Positions 28,949 through 38,565 of a stretch of 64,000 nt of DNA are shown here, one piece after another (the first letter of the stretch is position 1; the number at the start of each line of letters is the position of its first letter). The translations under genes and the position numbers were made by a program. This DNA is from Rhodobacteraceae bacterium IMCC1335 (GTDB lineage: Bacteria; Pseudomonadota; Alphaproteobacteria; Rhodobacterales; Rhodobacteraceae): assembly GCA_039640495.1 (NCBI GenBank), contig CP046864.1, positions 930,001 to 994,000 of the forward strand, written 5' to 3'. The notes beneath the pieces were generated by a model. It saw only the letters and a program-made list of their open reading frames with translations. It was not told the origin of the DNA and did not search any database.

Positions 28949-30340
28949 ATGCAGTATATTTCAACGCGGGGCGCAGCACCGGTTCTGAGCTTTGAAGAAG
29001 CGATGCTCACGGGTTTGGCGCGCGACGGTGGATTATATTTACCCGAAACTGTGCCGCAGCTATCGGCGGATGAGATTGGCGCAATGGCAGGCCTGTCTTA
29101 TGAAGAGATTGCGTTTCGAGTGATGCAGCCCTTCTTGGGTGATGCTTTTTCTGAGGATGAGTTCAAACAAATAATTGGCAAAGCTTATGCAGGATTTCAG
29201 CATGCGGCCAAGGCTCCTTTGGTTCAATTAGACAGCAATCACTTTCTTCTCGAGCTGTTTCACGGCCCGACATTGGCCTTTAAAGATTTCGCGATGCAAT
29301 TGATCGGGCAATTGTTCCAACTATCCTTGCAGCGCCGCGGCGAGCGGGTAACGATTGTTGGGGCAACGAGCGGCGATACCGGCAGTGCGGCGATTGAGGC
29401 ATTCCGCGGGCTTGCCGGCGTGGATGTGTTTATTCTTTATCCCCATCGCCGAGTGTCTGATGTGCAGCGCCGCCAAATGAGCACGCCGCGCGAGGGTAAT
29501 GTGCATGCGATTGCGGTTGATGGTGATTTTGACGATTGTCAGGCACGCGTGAAAGATATGTTTAACGATTTTGAATTTCGCGATTCTGTGCGTTTGGCGG
29601 GGGTAAACTCGATCAACTGGGCGCGAGTTTTGGCGCAAGCGGTCTATTATTTTTCTTCCGCCCTGGCTTTGGGCGCGCCGCAACGTCAGGTTAGCTTCAC
29701 GGTTCCAACGGGTAATTTTGGTGATATTTTTGCGGGCTATATTGCCAAAAAAATGGGGTTGCCGATTGACAAATTGGTTGTCGCAACAAACCAGAATGAC
29801 ATTTTGCATCGGTGTCTGACGCAGGGCGAGTATAAAACAAGCGGCGTTATTCCGTCGATCAGCCCCTCGATGGACATTCAAGTGAGCTCGAATTTTGAAC
29901 GGCTCTTGTTTGAGGCCTATGGCCGTGATGGGGCCGCGGTCAGTACTTTGATGGCGGCGTTGAAAGCCGAGGGTGGTTTCAGCCTGTCTCAAGGGGTTTT
30001 GGAAACGCTGCAACACGATTTTCAATCGGGGCGCTGCGGTGAAGAGCAGACCCGTGCGCAAATTGGGCAAACCTTGAAAGGCTCGGGCGAACTGCTTTGC
30101 CCGCATTCGGCGATCGGCGTGCATGTGGCCGAGCAACAAATACAGCCCGAGACGCCGATGATCACTCTGGCCACGGCGCATCCGGCGAAATTTCCAGACG
30201 CAGTTGAAGCTGCTACGGGTCTGCGCCCTGATTTGCCGCCCCATTTGGCCGATCTCTTCGAGCGCCCCGAGCGGATCTCCCGGGTTGCCAATGATTTGGA
30301 CGCGCTGAAACAGTTTATCAAAGAACGGATATCACTTTGA
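28949..30340 (+). CDS. thrC: Threonine synthase
   Basis: Converts O-phosphohomoserine to threonine with PLP. The 463-residue protein begins MQYISTRGAAPVLSFEEA; the ATG at 28949 is preferred to earlier in-frame codons inside surf1. The PLP lysine is in LAFKDFAMQ, the phosphate-binding stretch is GATSGDTGSAAIEA, and the NSINWARV motif follows. Its position between surf1 and an M16 protease is a well-known alphaproteobacterial order. The next gene starts inside its last codons (TTGA). Confidence 0.95.
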   Translation: MQYISTRGAAPVLSFEEAMLTGLARDGGLYLPETVPQLSADEIGAMAGLSYEEIAFRVMQPFLGDAFSEDEFKQIIGKAYAGFQHAAKAPLVQLDSNHFLLELFHGPTLAFKDFAMQLIGQLFQLSLQRRGERVTIVGATSGDTGSAAIEAFRGLAGVDVFILYPHRRVSDVQRRQMSTPREGNVHAIAVDGDFDDCQARVKDMFNDFEFRDSVRLAGVNSINWARVLAQAVYYFSSALALGAPQRQVSFTVPTGNFGDIFAGYIAKKMGLPIDKLVVATNQNDILHRCLTQGEYKTSGVIPSISPSMDIQVSSNFERLLFEAYGRDGAAVSTLMAALKAEGGFSLSQGVLETLQHDFQSGRCGEEQTRAQIGQTLKGSGELLCPHSAIGVHVAEQQIQPETPMITLATAHPAKFPDAVEAATGLRPDLPPHLADLFERPERISRVANDLDALKQFIKERISL

Positions 30341-31599
30341 CGGTTCAACACACCACGCTTGCAAATGGGTTTCAAATCGTTACCGAGCCTATGGCGGGGC
30401 TGCAATCGGCCTCGATTGGAATATGGGTGCAGGCGGGCGGGCGCCATGAAACCTTAGATCAAAATGGCTTGGCGCATTTCCTAGAGCATATGGCGTTTAA
30501 AGGTACAAAAACGCGCAGCGCCTTATCCATTGCCGAAGCCATCGAAGATGTAGGCGGGTTTATCAACGCTTACACCTCGCGCGAGGTCACGGCCTATTAT
30601 GCGCGGGTTTTGCAAAATGACGTCCCCATGGCCTTTGATATTTTGGCAGATATTTTACAAAACTCGACTCTGGATGCCAAAGAAATCGAAATAGAGCGCG
30701 GGGTGATTTTGCAAGAGATCGGGCAATCTCTTGATACGCCAGATGATGTGATTTTTGATTGGTTGCAAGAAATTGCCTATCCCAATCAAGCTCTAGGGCG
30801 CAGCATTTTGGGTCCAAGCGCACAAATCACCGGCGTCCAGCGCGAAGATTTGGTGACGTTTATTTCGCAACATTACAGCCCTGACCGGATGATCCTCGCG
30901 GCGGCGGGCGCCGTTGATCACGATCAATTGGTGCGCATGGCGGAGGCGAGTTTCGGCCCAGTGGCGAAAATAACCTCAGATGGGTTTATGCCTGCGCGCT
31001 TCCAAGCGGGTGATCTGCGGCGTGAGAAAAAGCTCGAGCAAGCGCATATTGCGTTGGCCTTTGAAAGCCCCAACTATCTGGATAAACAAATCCATACGGC
31101 GCAAATTTATGCGCTGGCGCTTGGGGGTGGCATGTCCTCGCGGCTGTTCCAGAAAATTCGCGAGAATTTGGGCTTGTGCTATACAATTTTTGCGCAGGCC
31201 GGTGCTTATAGTGATACGGGTATGACCACGATTTACGCCGGCACCAGCGCCGAACAGTTGCCCGATTTGGCGACTTTAACGATTGATGAGTTGAAACGCG
31301 CGGCAGAGGATATGAGCGTGGCAGAGCTTGATCGCGCAAGAGCGCAAATGAAGGCTGGTATGTTGATGGGGCTGGAAAGCGCGTCAAATCGCGCCGAGCG
31401 TCTGGCCAGAATGGTACAGATTTGGGGCTATGTGCCCAGTTTGGATGAAACCGTTGCGCGTATTGATGCCGTCGGGCTGGCCGATTTGAAAGCCTATGCA
31501 GAACATATGGCGGTGGCGGCGCCGGCAGCGCTTGCGCTTTACGGACCGGTGGCAAAGGCGCCAAGCTTTGATGTGCTTGAGAAACGGCGCGCTGCCTAA
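30337..31599 (+). CDS. M16 family zinc peptidase (pitrilysin/MPP-like)
   Basis: A 420-residue insulinase-type metallopeptidase related to the mitochondrial processing peptidase beta subunit. The inverted zinc motif HFLEH is at residues 47-51, with the downstream glutamate ligand in the ERGVILQEI stretch (about residues 125-135). The C-terminal half contains GGGMSSRLFQKIRENLGLCY, the second M16 domain signature. The start is TTG overlapping the thrC stop. The substrate is unknown. The stop shares a base with the acetyltransferase start (TAATG). Confidence 0.9.
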   Translation: MTVQHTTLANGFQIVTEPMAGLQSASIGIWVQAGGRHETLDQNGLAHFLEHMAFKGTKTRSALSIAEAIEDVGGFINAYTSREVTAYYARVLQNDVPMAFDILADILQNSTLDAKEIEIERGVILQEIGQSLDTPDDVIFDWLQEIAYPNQALGRSILGPSAQITGVQREDLVTFISQHYSPDRMILAAAGAVDHDQLVRMAEASFGPVAKITSDGFMPARFQAGDLRREKKLEQAHIALAFESPNYLDKQIHTAQIYALALGGGMSSRLFQKIRENLGLCYTIFAQAGAYSDTGMTTIYAGTSAEQLPDLATLTIDELKRAAEDMSVAELDRARAQMKAGMLMGLESASNRAERLARMVQIWGYVPSLDETVARIDAVGLADLKAYAEHMAVAAPAALALYGPVAKAPSFDVLEKRRAA

Positions 31600-32183
31600 T
31601 GTTATTCAGGCGGCGCAGTGTTTCGATCCTGACCGCGCGATTGAGCCTGCGCCTTCCTGAACATCGTGACTTTCGAGAATGGGCAAAACTGCGCCATGAG
31701 AGCAAAGCTTTTTTATCGCCTTGGGAGCCAATTTGGGCGCCTGATCATCTGTCGCGTGCCTCTTTTACCAATCGTGTTTATTGGTCGCAGCGGGCGGTGA
31801 AAAATGGCAATGCGGTGCCGCTTTTTGTCTTTCATAAAGAGGCTGGTCAGTTGGTTGGAGCCATCACTTTGGATAATATTCGCCGTGGCCCTTCTCAGGT
31901 GGGCACAATCGGGTATTGGGTGGGCCAGCAATATGCCCGGCAAGGCTTTATGAGCGAAGCCATTATTGCGATGGTTGCGCATGCATTCGGGGCCTTGGAT
32001 TTAAGCCGGGTTGAAAGCGCGTGTTTGCCCGATAATCTTGCCTCGCGCGGCGTGCTGGAAAAAGCCGGGTTTAAATATGAAGGGGTTGCGCAATCTTATA
32101 TTCAGATCAATGGGCGCTGGCGGAACCATGTGCTATATGCCGCGTTGCGCGGCGATCGGCGCGGGCGCAGCAGCGCGGGTTAG
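31599..32183 (+). CDS. GNAT acetyltransferase, RimJ/RimL type
   Basis: A 194-residue GNAT-fold enzyme of the RimJ/RimL group that acetylates N-terminal amines of ribosomal or other proteins. It has LRLPEHRDFREWAKLR near the start, GYWVGQQYARQGFMSEA (the acetyl-CoA pyrophosphate loop), and LPDNLASRGVLEKAGFKYEG, the classic C-terminal motif. It is translationally coupled to the M16 peptidase by a one-base overlap. The substrate cannot be named; rimJ is a common label for such genes but not proven here. Confidence 0.85.
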   Translation: MLFRRRSVSILTARLSLRLPEHRDFREWAKLRHESKAFLSPWEPIWAPDHLSRASFTNRVYWSQRAVKNGNAVPLFVFHKEAGQLVGAITLDNIRRGPSQVGTIGYWVGQQYARQGFMSEAIIAMVAHAFGALDLSRVESACLPDNLASRGVLEKAGFKYEGVAQSYIQINGRWRNHVLYAALRGDRRGRSSAG

Positions 32184-32240
32184 GCTGGCGGCTCGCGCTG
32201 GGCGAGCTATCTGTTGGAAAGCCAGCAAAAAGGAATGAAA

Positions 32241-33665
32241 ATGCAGTTGAACCCGGCCGATCACGGTTTTCTTGAAACATTATGCGCGGCGCTGCCTGCG
32301 CATTTGTTCCGGCAGGCTGAGCCGCGGCATTTAGAGGAACCTCGTGGCCGTTGGGCCGGGCAGGCTGCGATTGTGGCCATGCCAGAAACCACCGAGCAGG
32401 TGAGCGCTGTGATCGCGGCGGCGCATCGATCACGCGTGGGGGTTGTTCCCTTTGGAGGCGGCACGGGTCTGGTTGGTGGGCAGGTTAAAAGCGAGGGTCC
32501 GGCGCCTTTGATTTTGTCGCTTGAACGGATGAATGCTATTCGCGCCATCTATCCTGAAGAAAATATTTTGGTTGTCGAGGCGGGCGCGATCCTAGCAGAT
32601 ATTCAAGCTGCAGCGGCGGCGCAGGAGCGGCTGTTTCCCTTGTCATTGGCGTCTGAGGGATCATCGCGCATCGGTGGCAATTTGGCCACCAACGCGGGCG
32701 GCGTGAATGTTTTACGCTATGGAAATGCGCGCAATCTGTGCATCGGGATCGAAGCGGTGCTGCCCGATGGGCAGATCTATCAAGGCCTGACGCGGCTCTA
32801 TAAAGACAATACGGGCTATGACCTGCGCAATCTGTTGATTGGCTCAGAAGGCAGCTTGGGGATAATCACTGCAGCCGCCTTAAAACTGAGCCCCAGGCCG
32901 CGCATGCTGGGCACAGCGATACTCACCGTGCCATCACCTGCCGCTGCGTTGCGTTTGCTGTCTTTGGCCCGCGCTCAAATCGGAGAGGGGCTCAGCGCGT
33001 TTGAATTGATGCACCGGCAGGGTCTGGATTTTCTGTCAGAGCATTTGCCCGAGGTGCGCCAGCCTTTCAAGGTTGCGCCCGAATGGATGGTGCTGATTGA
33101 TTTGGGGCTCAGCGCGCGCGAAGATCCCCAGCAGATACTGAGCGATTTATTCGAATGCGCGTGCGAGCAAGGATTGGTGCAGGATGGGATAATCGCGCAA
33201 TCTGAAGCGCAACGCGCGGATTTTTGGGCGGTTCGCGAGCGGATGCCCGAGGCCAATCGTTTGGTTGGCGCGGTGTCAAACCATGATATTAGCTTGCCGT
33301 TATCCGCTTTGCCCGCATTCATCGAAGCGGCCAATCAAACGATTGCCCGTATCGGTCCGTTCCGGGTGAATTGTTTTGGCCATTTGGGGGATGGCAATTT
33401 ACATTACAACGTGTTTCCAGATCCGGGAAAAACGCGGCAGGATTATGAAGATCTACGCCCGCGCATCAAAACAGACCTGCATGATCTTGTGCATGAAATG
33501 CACGGCTCGGTCAGCGCGGAGCATGGCATTGGCCGCCTGAAGATTGAAGATTTGGAACGCTATGGCGACCCAGCTAAATTGGCGGCCATGCGCGCTATAA
33601 AAACCGCGTTGGACCCCCATGGTATTATGAATCCAGGCGCGGTGTTGCGGGCAAAGACCCTTTAG
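32241..33665 (+). CDS. FAD-binding 2-hydroxyacid dehydrogenase (GlcD-like)
   Basis: A 474-residue flavoprotein of the VAO/GlcD family that oxidises 2-hydroxy acids such as D-lactate, glycolate or D-2-hydroxyglutarate. The FAD loop FGGGTGLVGGQ, the GSSRIGGNLATNAGG stretch and GSEGSLGIITAA mark the PCMH domain. The C-terminal half ends with CFGHLGDGNLHYNVF and SAEHGIGRLK, the family's metal/substrate site. I choose ATG 32241, with AGGA at 32231-32234 spaced six bases. Lone glcE/glcF partners are absent, so a stand-alone D-hydroxyacid dehydrogenase is likeliest. Confidence 0.88.
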   Translation: MQLNPADHGFLETLCAALPAHLFRQAEPRHLEEPRGRWAGQAAIVAMPETTEQVSAVIAAAHRSRVGVVPFGGGTGLVGGQVKSEGPAPLILSLERMNAIRAIYPEENILVVEAGAILADIQAAAAAQERLFPLSLASEGSSRIGGNLATNAGGVNVLRYGNARNLCIGIEAVLPDGQIYQGLTRLYKDNTGYDLRNLLIGSEGSLGIITAAALKLSPRPRMLGTAILTVPSPAAALRLLSLARAQIGEGLSAFELMHRQGLDFLSEHLPEVRQPFKVAPEWMVLIDLGLSAREDPQQILSDLFECACEQGLVQDGIIAQSEAQRADFWAVRERMPEANRLVGAVSNHDISLPLSALPAFIEAANQTIARIGPFRVNCFGHLGDGNLHYNVFPDPGKTRQDYEDLRPRIKTDLHDLVHEMHGSVSAEHGIGRLKIEDLERYGDPAKLAAMRAIKTALDPHGIMNPGAVLRAKTL

Positions 33666-33898
33666 CTCATCCTTCGAAAGCTGCTTAGTCTGCGCCAACC
33701 TTAGGATAAGAGTGCTATGCTGTAGGTATTTTAAGCCCGCGCCGCCGTTGCGGCGATGCGCAGGTCGCGCAAGTGGCTGAGGGTCGGCTTTGTATGGAAT
33801 TTGGTGGGCGCAGCCCGCCGAGTAAGGCCAGATCGCTTGCGCGAAGGGCCAGGTGAGTGCATGAGCCTACGCTAGCAGCTTTTTGCGTGCCTTTCAGG
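33666..33898. other. 233-nt non-coding gap with hairpins between convergent genes
   Basis: No plausible gene. A perfect CGCCGC/GCGGCG hairpin (33740-33745 with 33750-33755, loop CGTT) lies near the middle, followed by GGGC/GCCC and further short GC-rich stems to about 33870. The two flanking genes end facing each other. It could hold terminators or an unrecognised small RNA; I cannot match it to a known RNA family. Confidence 0.3.
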
Positions 33899-35272
33899 TT
33901 ACGGCTTTACGCGCTGGCCCCAAAGATCATACGCGCCCGCCTCATCCACTTTTACCATGATAATATCGCCAATAGTTAAATCTTCAAAATCTGAATCTAT
34001 AAACAAATTCCCATCAATTTCGGGCGCGTCAGCCATTGTGCGGCAGGTTGCAGCCTCTTCATCAACTTCATCCACGATCACCTGCAGCTCTGTGCCGAGC
34101 TTTTTGGCCAATTTGGCTTCTGAAATCTGTTGCGCCTTCTGCATGAACCGTTCCCAGCGGTCTTGCTTGATCTCTTCGGGCAGATGATCGGGCAAAGCGG
34201 TTGCGCGAGCGCCCGCGACATTTTCATAGGTAAAACAGCCAACGCGGTCAAGTTGTGCTACTTCTAACCACTCCAATAGGGTTTGAAATTCGGCCTCGGT
34301 TTCACCGGGATAGCCGACAATAAAAGTAGAGCGCAGGGTGATCTCTGGGCATATTTCGCGCCATGCGGCGATTTCATTTAATGTTTTGGTGGCCGCTGCC
34401 GGCCGCGCCATGCGCTTTAAAGTATCTGGATGGGCGTGCTGGAATGGAATATCCAGATAAGGCAGGATGAGGCCCTCTGCCATCAGCGGGATTAAATCGC
34501 GCACGAACGGGTAGGGGTACACGTAATGCAAGCGCACCCAAGCGCCCAACCCGCCCAAATCGCGGGCTAAATCTACGATATGTGCACGATGGCCCTTGGC
34601 TTCGGCATGTTTGATATCTACGCCATAGGCTGAGGTGTCTTGGGAAATAACCAGAAGCTCTTTTACGCCACTTGACACCAGTTTTTCCGCCTCGCGCAAA
34701 ATAGCATGGGCTGGACGGCTTTGAAGCTTTCCGCGCATATCTGGGATAATACAAAATTTGCAGCGATGATTGCAGCCTTCGGAAATTTTGAGATAGCTGT
34801 AATGGCGCGGCGTTAGGCTGATATTGGCGGCAGGCAACAAATCGATAAAAGGATTAGGTTTTGCCGGTACCGCCTTATGAACCGCGTCCAAAACCTGCTC
34901 ATATTGATGGGGGCCGGTCACTGCCAGAACGCTGGGATGCGCTCCCGAAATATATTCAGGATTGGCACCCAAACAGCCTGTCACGATCACTTTGCCATTC
35001 TCGTTCAGCGCTTCCCCGATCGCCTCAAGGCTTTCAGCTTTGGCGCTGTCCAAAAAGCCACAGGTGTTTACAATCACCGCGTCAGCGCCGGAATAATCGG
35101 GCGACACGCCGTAGCCCTCGGCTCTCAGCCGGGTTAGAATCCGCTCGCTATCGACAAGCGCTTTTGGACAACCAAGAGACACCATGCCGATGGTCGGTTG
35201 ACCATTGCGAAGATTTTTTTGCAGCTTTGCACTGACCAGATCAGGTCGCAAGGATGGGGGGTTTGCAGACAT
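33899..35272 (-). CDS. rimO: Ribosomal protein S12 methylthiotransferase
   Basis: Adds a methylthio group to Asp of ribosomal protein S12 using two iron-sulfur clusters and S-adenosylmethionine. The 457 residues contain the UPF0004 N-domain ([15 protein letters not shown], with a cluster Cys, then NTCGFLDSA and GCLG), the radical-SAM motif CNHRCKFC (CxxxCxxC), and a C-terminal TRAM domain. [10 protein letters not shown] and the [18 protein letters not shown] stretch separate RimO from MiaB. It stands alone on the minus strand, convergent with the GlcD-like gene. Confidence 0.95.
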   Translation of the reverse strand: MSANPPSLRPDLVSAKLQKNLRNGQPTIGMVSLGCPKALVDSERILTRLRAEGYGVSPDYSGADAVIVNTCGFLDSAKAESLEAIGEALNENGKVIVTGCLGANPEYISGAHPSVLAVTGPHQYEQVLDAVHKAVPAKPNPFIDLLPAANISLTPRHYSYLKISEGCNHRCKFCIIPDMRGKLQSRPAHAILREAEKLVSSGVKELLVISQDTSAYGVDIKHAEAKGHRAHIVDLARDLGGLGAWVRLHYVYPYPFVRDLIPLMAEGLILPYLDIPFQHAHPDTLKRMARPAAATKTLNEIAAWREICPEITLRSTFIVGYPGETEAEFQTLLEWLEVAQLDRVGCFTYENVAGARATALPDHLPEEIKQDRWERFMQKAQQISEAKLAKKLGTELQVIVDEVDEEAATCRTMADAPEIDGNLFIDSDFEDLTIGDIIMVKVDEAGAYDLWGQRVKP

Positions 35273-35442
35273 AACGCGCCTATAGCCTATGCCAACGGGC
35301 TTGAAAAGCTGACTTGGACATTCCGTTGGTGCTCAGTGATGCAATCTCTGCGCCGACCGCTCTTAAACGGTGGCGGTCATCGCGTGTTCAGCCTCTGAGA
35401 GCGCATGCTTTTCCTGCCTCTCTAAAGCCGGCGAAGTCCGGC

Positions 35443-35991
35443 CTAGCGACGGCGATCTCTGCGCGTGCTGAGCGGCTGAAACGCCACGCCAACATGCGCT
35501 TCACAATACGGTTTGCCGGTTTGGGTGGGGAGGCCACAAAACCAGAAATCTGAGGTGGCAGGATCGCCAATGGGCCATTTGCACGTACGCTCGGTCAATT
35601 CCATCAGAGATATTTTTTTCGATTTCTTTTCAACTTCGGAAACTTTTGCCAAAGCTTCCGGGCTGATTTCATTGGCAGAAGGTTGCGGTGGCAAAGGCTG
35701 GCCGGCCGGAATGATCTGCCGGCGTGCTGGCGAAATCGGGGCTTTGGCTTCAGGCTCTTTGATCGCGGCTTCGCTCGGCGCCGCAGATTTCACCTCTTCC
35801 TTGGCCGCTGATTTTACTTTTGCATCCGGCTTGGCCGTGCTCGTGGCGCGGTTCGAGAGCCCCAGCCGGTGCACTTTGCCAATCACCGCATTGCGGGTGA
35901 CGCCGCCCAGTTCTTTTGCTATCTGGCTGGCCGATTGGCCTTCGCCCCACATTTTAGTCAGCAGCTCAACCCGCTCATCAGTCCACGACAT
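35443..35991 (-). CDS. gcrA: Cell-cycle regulator GcrA
   Basis: An alphaproteobacterial transcription factor that works with RNA polymerase sigma70 at promoters bearing methylated GANTC sites. The 182 residues open with MSWTDERVELLTKMWGEG and the helix-turn-helix SASQIAKELGG, then GKVHRLGLSNRA, all diagnostic. A low-complexity Ala/Lys/Glu/Pro linker leads to a C-terminal Cys-bearing domain (RTCKWPIGDP...FWFCGLP...YCEAHVGVAFQP) that contacts sigma. Its upstream gap holds a GCGGCC/GGCCGC inverted repeat at 36012-36017/36027-36032 and a GAATC site at 36091. Confidence 0.95.
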   Translation of the reverse strand: MSWTDERVELLTKMWGEGQSASQIAKELGGVTRNAVIGKVHRLGLSNRATSTAKPDAKVKSAAKEEVKSAAPSEAAIKEPEAKAPISPARRQIIPAGQPLPPQPSANEISPEALAKVSEVEKKSKKISLMELTERTCKWPIGDPATSDFWFCGLPTQTGKPYCEAHVGVAFQPLSTRRDRRR

Positions 35992-36113
35992 CGGTTTTTC
36001 CTATGCAAAAAGCGGCCATAAACTGGGGCCGCCCTTAAAAATTCAACAAGCCCCTATTCTAAGCATTGGGTCCCGAGTTACAAGACATCAGAATCAAAGA
36101 TTGAGGCGTTTAC

Positions 36114-36917
36114 ATGCAGATTGACAATAAAATTGGCGTCCGGCGTTTCGGTTTGGTGAATTGGATCGGGGTTGCGACGCTGGTGAAACGCGAAATTATG
36201 CGTTTTCTGGCCGTCTGGAACCAAACCATCGCAGCGCCCATGGTGACATCTGGTTTGTTTCTGTTGATTTTCAACATCGCGGTTGGCCCCAATCGTGGTC
36301 TGGTGATGGGGTATTCTTATATTATCTTTATGGTGCCCGGGATCGTGATGATGAGTATCATCCAAAACGCGTTTGCCAATACCTCATCTTCGATTATGAC
36401 ATCGAAAATTCAGGGCAATATTGTCGATACGCTTATGCCGCCGCTTTCAGCGGGGGAACTGCTAGCAGGCTATGTGCTTGGCGGGATTGCCCGGGGTCTG
36501 TTTGTGGCGATCGGGCTTTGGCTTGGATGCGCGTTTGTGCTGGGCGTTGAGGTGGCGCATCCGCTTTTGGCGCTGGCATTCACCATTGCAGGGGCGGGCT
36601 TCTTGGCATCCTTGGGATTGCTTGCGGGTATCTATGCGCAGAAATATGATCAGATGTCGGCGATTACAAATTTCATTATCACCCCATTGGCTTTTTTGTC
36701 GGGCAGTTTTTATTCGATCACTGCCTTGCCCGAAGTTTTGCAAAAAATCGCCTTATTCAATCCAATTTTTTACCTGATTGATGGCCTGCGTTTTTCGGTT
36801 TTAGGGGTGTCTGATACCCCCGTTTTACCGGGTTTGATGATTTCGCTGATATGTTTTTTTGCCACGGGCTTTGTGGCCTGGTGGATGTTGCTGCGCGGGT
36901 ATCGCCTTAAGCCTTAG
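36114..36917 (+). CDS. ABC-2 type transporter permease, no ATPase nearby
   Basis: A 267-residue integral membrane protein with about six helices and the ABC-2 permease pattern (YadH/NodJ-like): LVKREIMRFLAVWNQTIAAP before the first helix, a long second helix ending MMSIIQNAF, and the C-terminal PLAFLSGSFYSITALPEVLQ motif. Such permeases export lipids, polysaccharides or drugs with a separate ATPase, which is absent from both flanks. Start is ATG 36114. It is divergent from gcrA and overlaps the end of the convergent pcs gene by 11 nt. Confidence 0.85.
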   Translation: MQIDNKIGVRRFGLVNWIGVATLVKREIMRFLAVWNQTIAAPMVTSGLFLLIFNIAVGPNRGLVMGYSYIIFMVPGIVMMSIIQNAFANTSSSIMTSKIQGNIVDTLMPPLSAGELLAGYVLGGIARGLFVAIGLWLGCAFVLGVEVAHPLLALAFTIAGAGFLASLGLLAGIYAQKYDQMSAITNFIITPLAFLSGSFYSITALPEVLQKIALFNPIFYLIDGLRFSVLGVSDTPVLPGLMISLICFFATGFVAWWMLLRGYRLKP

Positions 36918-37602
36918 AGGCTGGGGTGATTTGTTGAAACAATCCTGCCGTTGCAAGGTAGATTGATGTGATGACCAGCCCCCAATGGGCCCAGCTTTGG
37001 GGATGGAAATCCACCCAAGCGGCCCATCCTGCGAAAACAACCCACGCCATCGCCATTGGAAGCGTAACCGCCCGCCAGCGTAGCGTACGCACGGGATGCA
37101 CAAATTTAACCGGTAAAAACATCGATATAGCCAAGAGGCTGATCAGTGCCAGAATAAACCAAAAGTTTGGAGAGAGCGCGAATAAGACGATAACTACCAT
37201 ATTCCAGCACCCAGGAAACCCGTGAAAGCTATTGTCTTTGGTTTTCATATTGCCATCACAGAAATACATGGCCGAGGCGAAGGTGATGATAATGATCGCG
37301 ATCCAGCCCGTCCACCCTGGCAAAAGCCCCGATTTAAACAGCGCAAAGGCCGGGATGAAAACATAGGTCAGATAATCGATAATCAGATCCAGAAGCACCC
37401 CGTCAAAGCGCGCAGCATTGGTTTTAACGTCATATTTGCGCGCTAAGGGCCCATCGACCCCATCCACAAAAAAGGCGACGATTAACCATAAAAACATCAG
37501 GCTCCATTTTGCATCAGCAGCCGCCAGCATGGCCAGCATTGCAAAAACAGCGCCCGTGGCGGTGAATAAATGGACGCTCAGCGCCTTTGTTTCTTTTGTC
37601 AT
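36907..37602 (-). CDS. pcs: Phosphatidylcholine synthase
   Basis: Condenses CDP-diacylglycerol with choline to give phosphatidylcholine at the inner membrane, the one-step bacterial route. The 231-residue protein has about eight hydrophobic segments and the CDP-alcohol phosphotransferase motif DGPLARKYDVKTNAARFDG with LLDLIID (first half), where the Asp residues bind the metal and cytidyl group. FCDGNMKTKDNSFHGFPGCWN is typical of Pcs rather than PgsA. Its end overlaps the convergent ABC permease. Confidence 0.92.
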   Translation of the reverse strand: MTKETKALSVHLFTATGAVFAMLAMLAAADAKWSLMFLWLIVAFFVDGVDGPLARKYDVKTNAARFDGVLLDLIIDYLTYVFIPAFALFKSGLLPGWTGWIAIIIITFASAMYFCDGNMKTKDNSFHGFPGCWNMVVIVLFALSPNFWFILALISLLAISMFLPVKFVHPVRTLRWRAVTLPMAMAWVVFAGWAAWVDFHPQSWAHWGLVITSIYLATAGLFQQITPASKA

Positions 37603-37641
37603 AGTCCCGTCATGGCCCAGTTTCAGCAGGAATGCAAATTT

Positions 37642-38565
37642 CTATTCTGCCTTGGGATGTGTTTGTGAATAGACCTCCATCAGGCGGGCCGTATCAACCG
37701 CCGTGTAGCTCTGGGTGGTTGAGAGGCTGGCATGTCCAAGCAGCTCTTGAATGCTGCGCAAATCTGCGCCCGCGCTAAGAAGGTGGGTGGCGAAACTATG
37801 GCGCATCGCATGGGGCGTGGCATTGGCCGGTAGCCCCAATTGCAAGCGCGCCTGCTGAATCGTTTTTTGCACCAGCCTAGGGTTCAGCGGGCCGCCGCGC
37901 GCGCCTCGAAAAATTTGATCATGCGGCGATAAAGTAAACGGGCAAAGATGAAGGTAGCGTGCCACCGCCTCTGCAATGAGGGGTAAAATCGGCACTAGAC
38001 GTTCCTTACCGCCCTTGCCGGTGATCTTCAGGCTATTGCCAAGAGGGGTGGAGCGGGTCCGCAAATCCAACGCCTCTGATATGCGCAAACCACAGCCGTA
38101 TAGCAGGCTTACAATGGCCAAGTCGCGCGCGGCTATCCAAGGTTCAAGGCTTTGCTGCGGCACGGTTTCTAACATTTGCAAGGCGCTTTCCTCGGATAGG
38201 GGGCGTGGTATTTTTGATTGGAATTTTGGCGCTTTAAAAGCCAGCACAATGCTGGGATCAAAATTCTCTCTTTGCGCGAGCCATCGATAATAGCTTTTAA
38301 GAGAAGAAAGCTTTCTGGCGATTGAACGACTGCTCAGCTCGTTTTTGCGCAGCGCGGCCATCCAGGCACGTAAATCGCCAACGCGTATATGCGCCAGCGA
38401 TTTAACAGCTTGTCCGTTGTTTAAATGAGCCGACATAAAGCTTAGGTAATCCAGCAGGTCGCGCTCATACGCGCTGACTGTATGAACCGAAAGGTTCTCC
38501 AAGGCGGCTTTCGTCGAAAGCCACTCATGCATTGATTTGAGAATCGCGGGTGACAGCGGGCTCAT
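37642..38565 (-). CDS. xerC: Tyrosine recombinase XerC
   Basis: Site-specific recombinase resolving chromosome dimers at dif with XerD. The 307 residues comprise an N-terminal SAM-like DNA-binding domain and a catalytic domain with GCGLRISEAL (first Arg), HAMRHSFATHLL (His-x-x-Arg) and LGHASLSTTQSYTAV (catalytic Tyr). Its ATG overlaps the DUF484 stop (ATGA), and the two are adjacent in many proteobacteria (DUF484-xerC). The role is conventional and the call is strong, though XerC versus XerD rests mainly on this neighbour. Confidence 0.9.
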   Translation of the reverse strand: MSPLSPAILKSMHEWLSTKAALENLSVHTVSAYERDLLDYLSFMSAHLNNGQAVKSLAHIRVGDLRAWMAALRKNELSSRSIARKLSSLKSYYRWLAQRENFDPSIVLAFKAPKFQSKIPRPLSEESALQMLETVPQQSLEPWIAARDLAIVSLLYGCGLRISEALDLRTRSTPLGNSLKITGKGGKERLVPILPLIAEAVARYLHLCPFTLSPHDQIFRGARGGPLNPRLVQKTIQQARLQLGLPANATPHAMRHSFATHLLSAGADLRSIQELLGHASLSTTQSYTAVDTARLMEVYSQTHPKAE

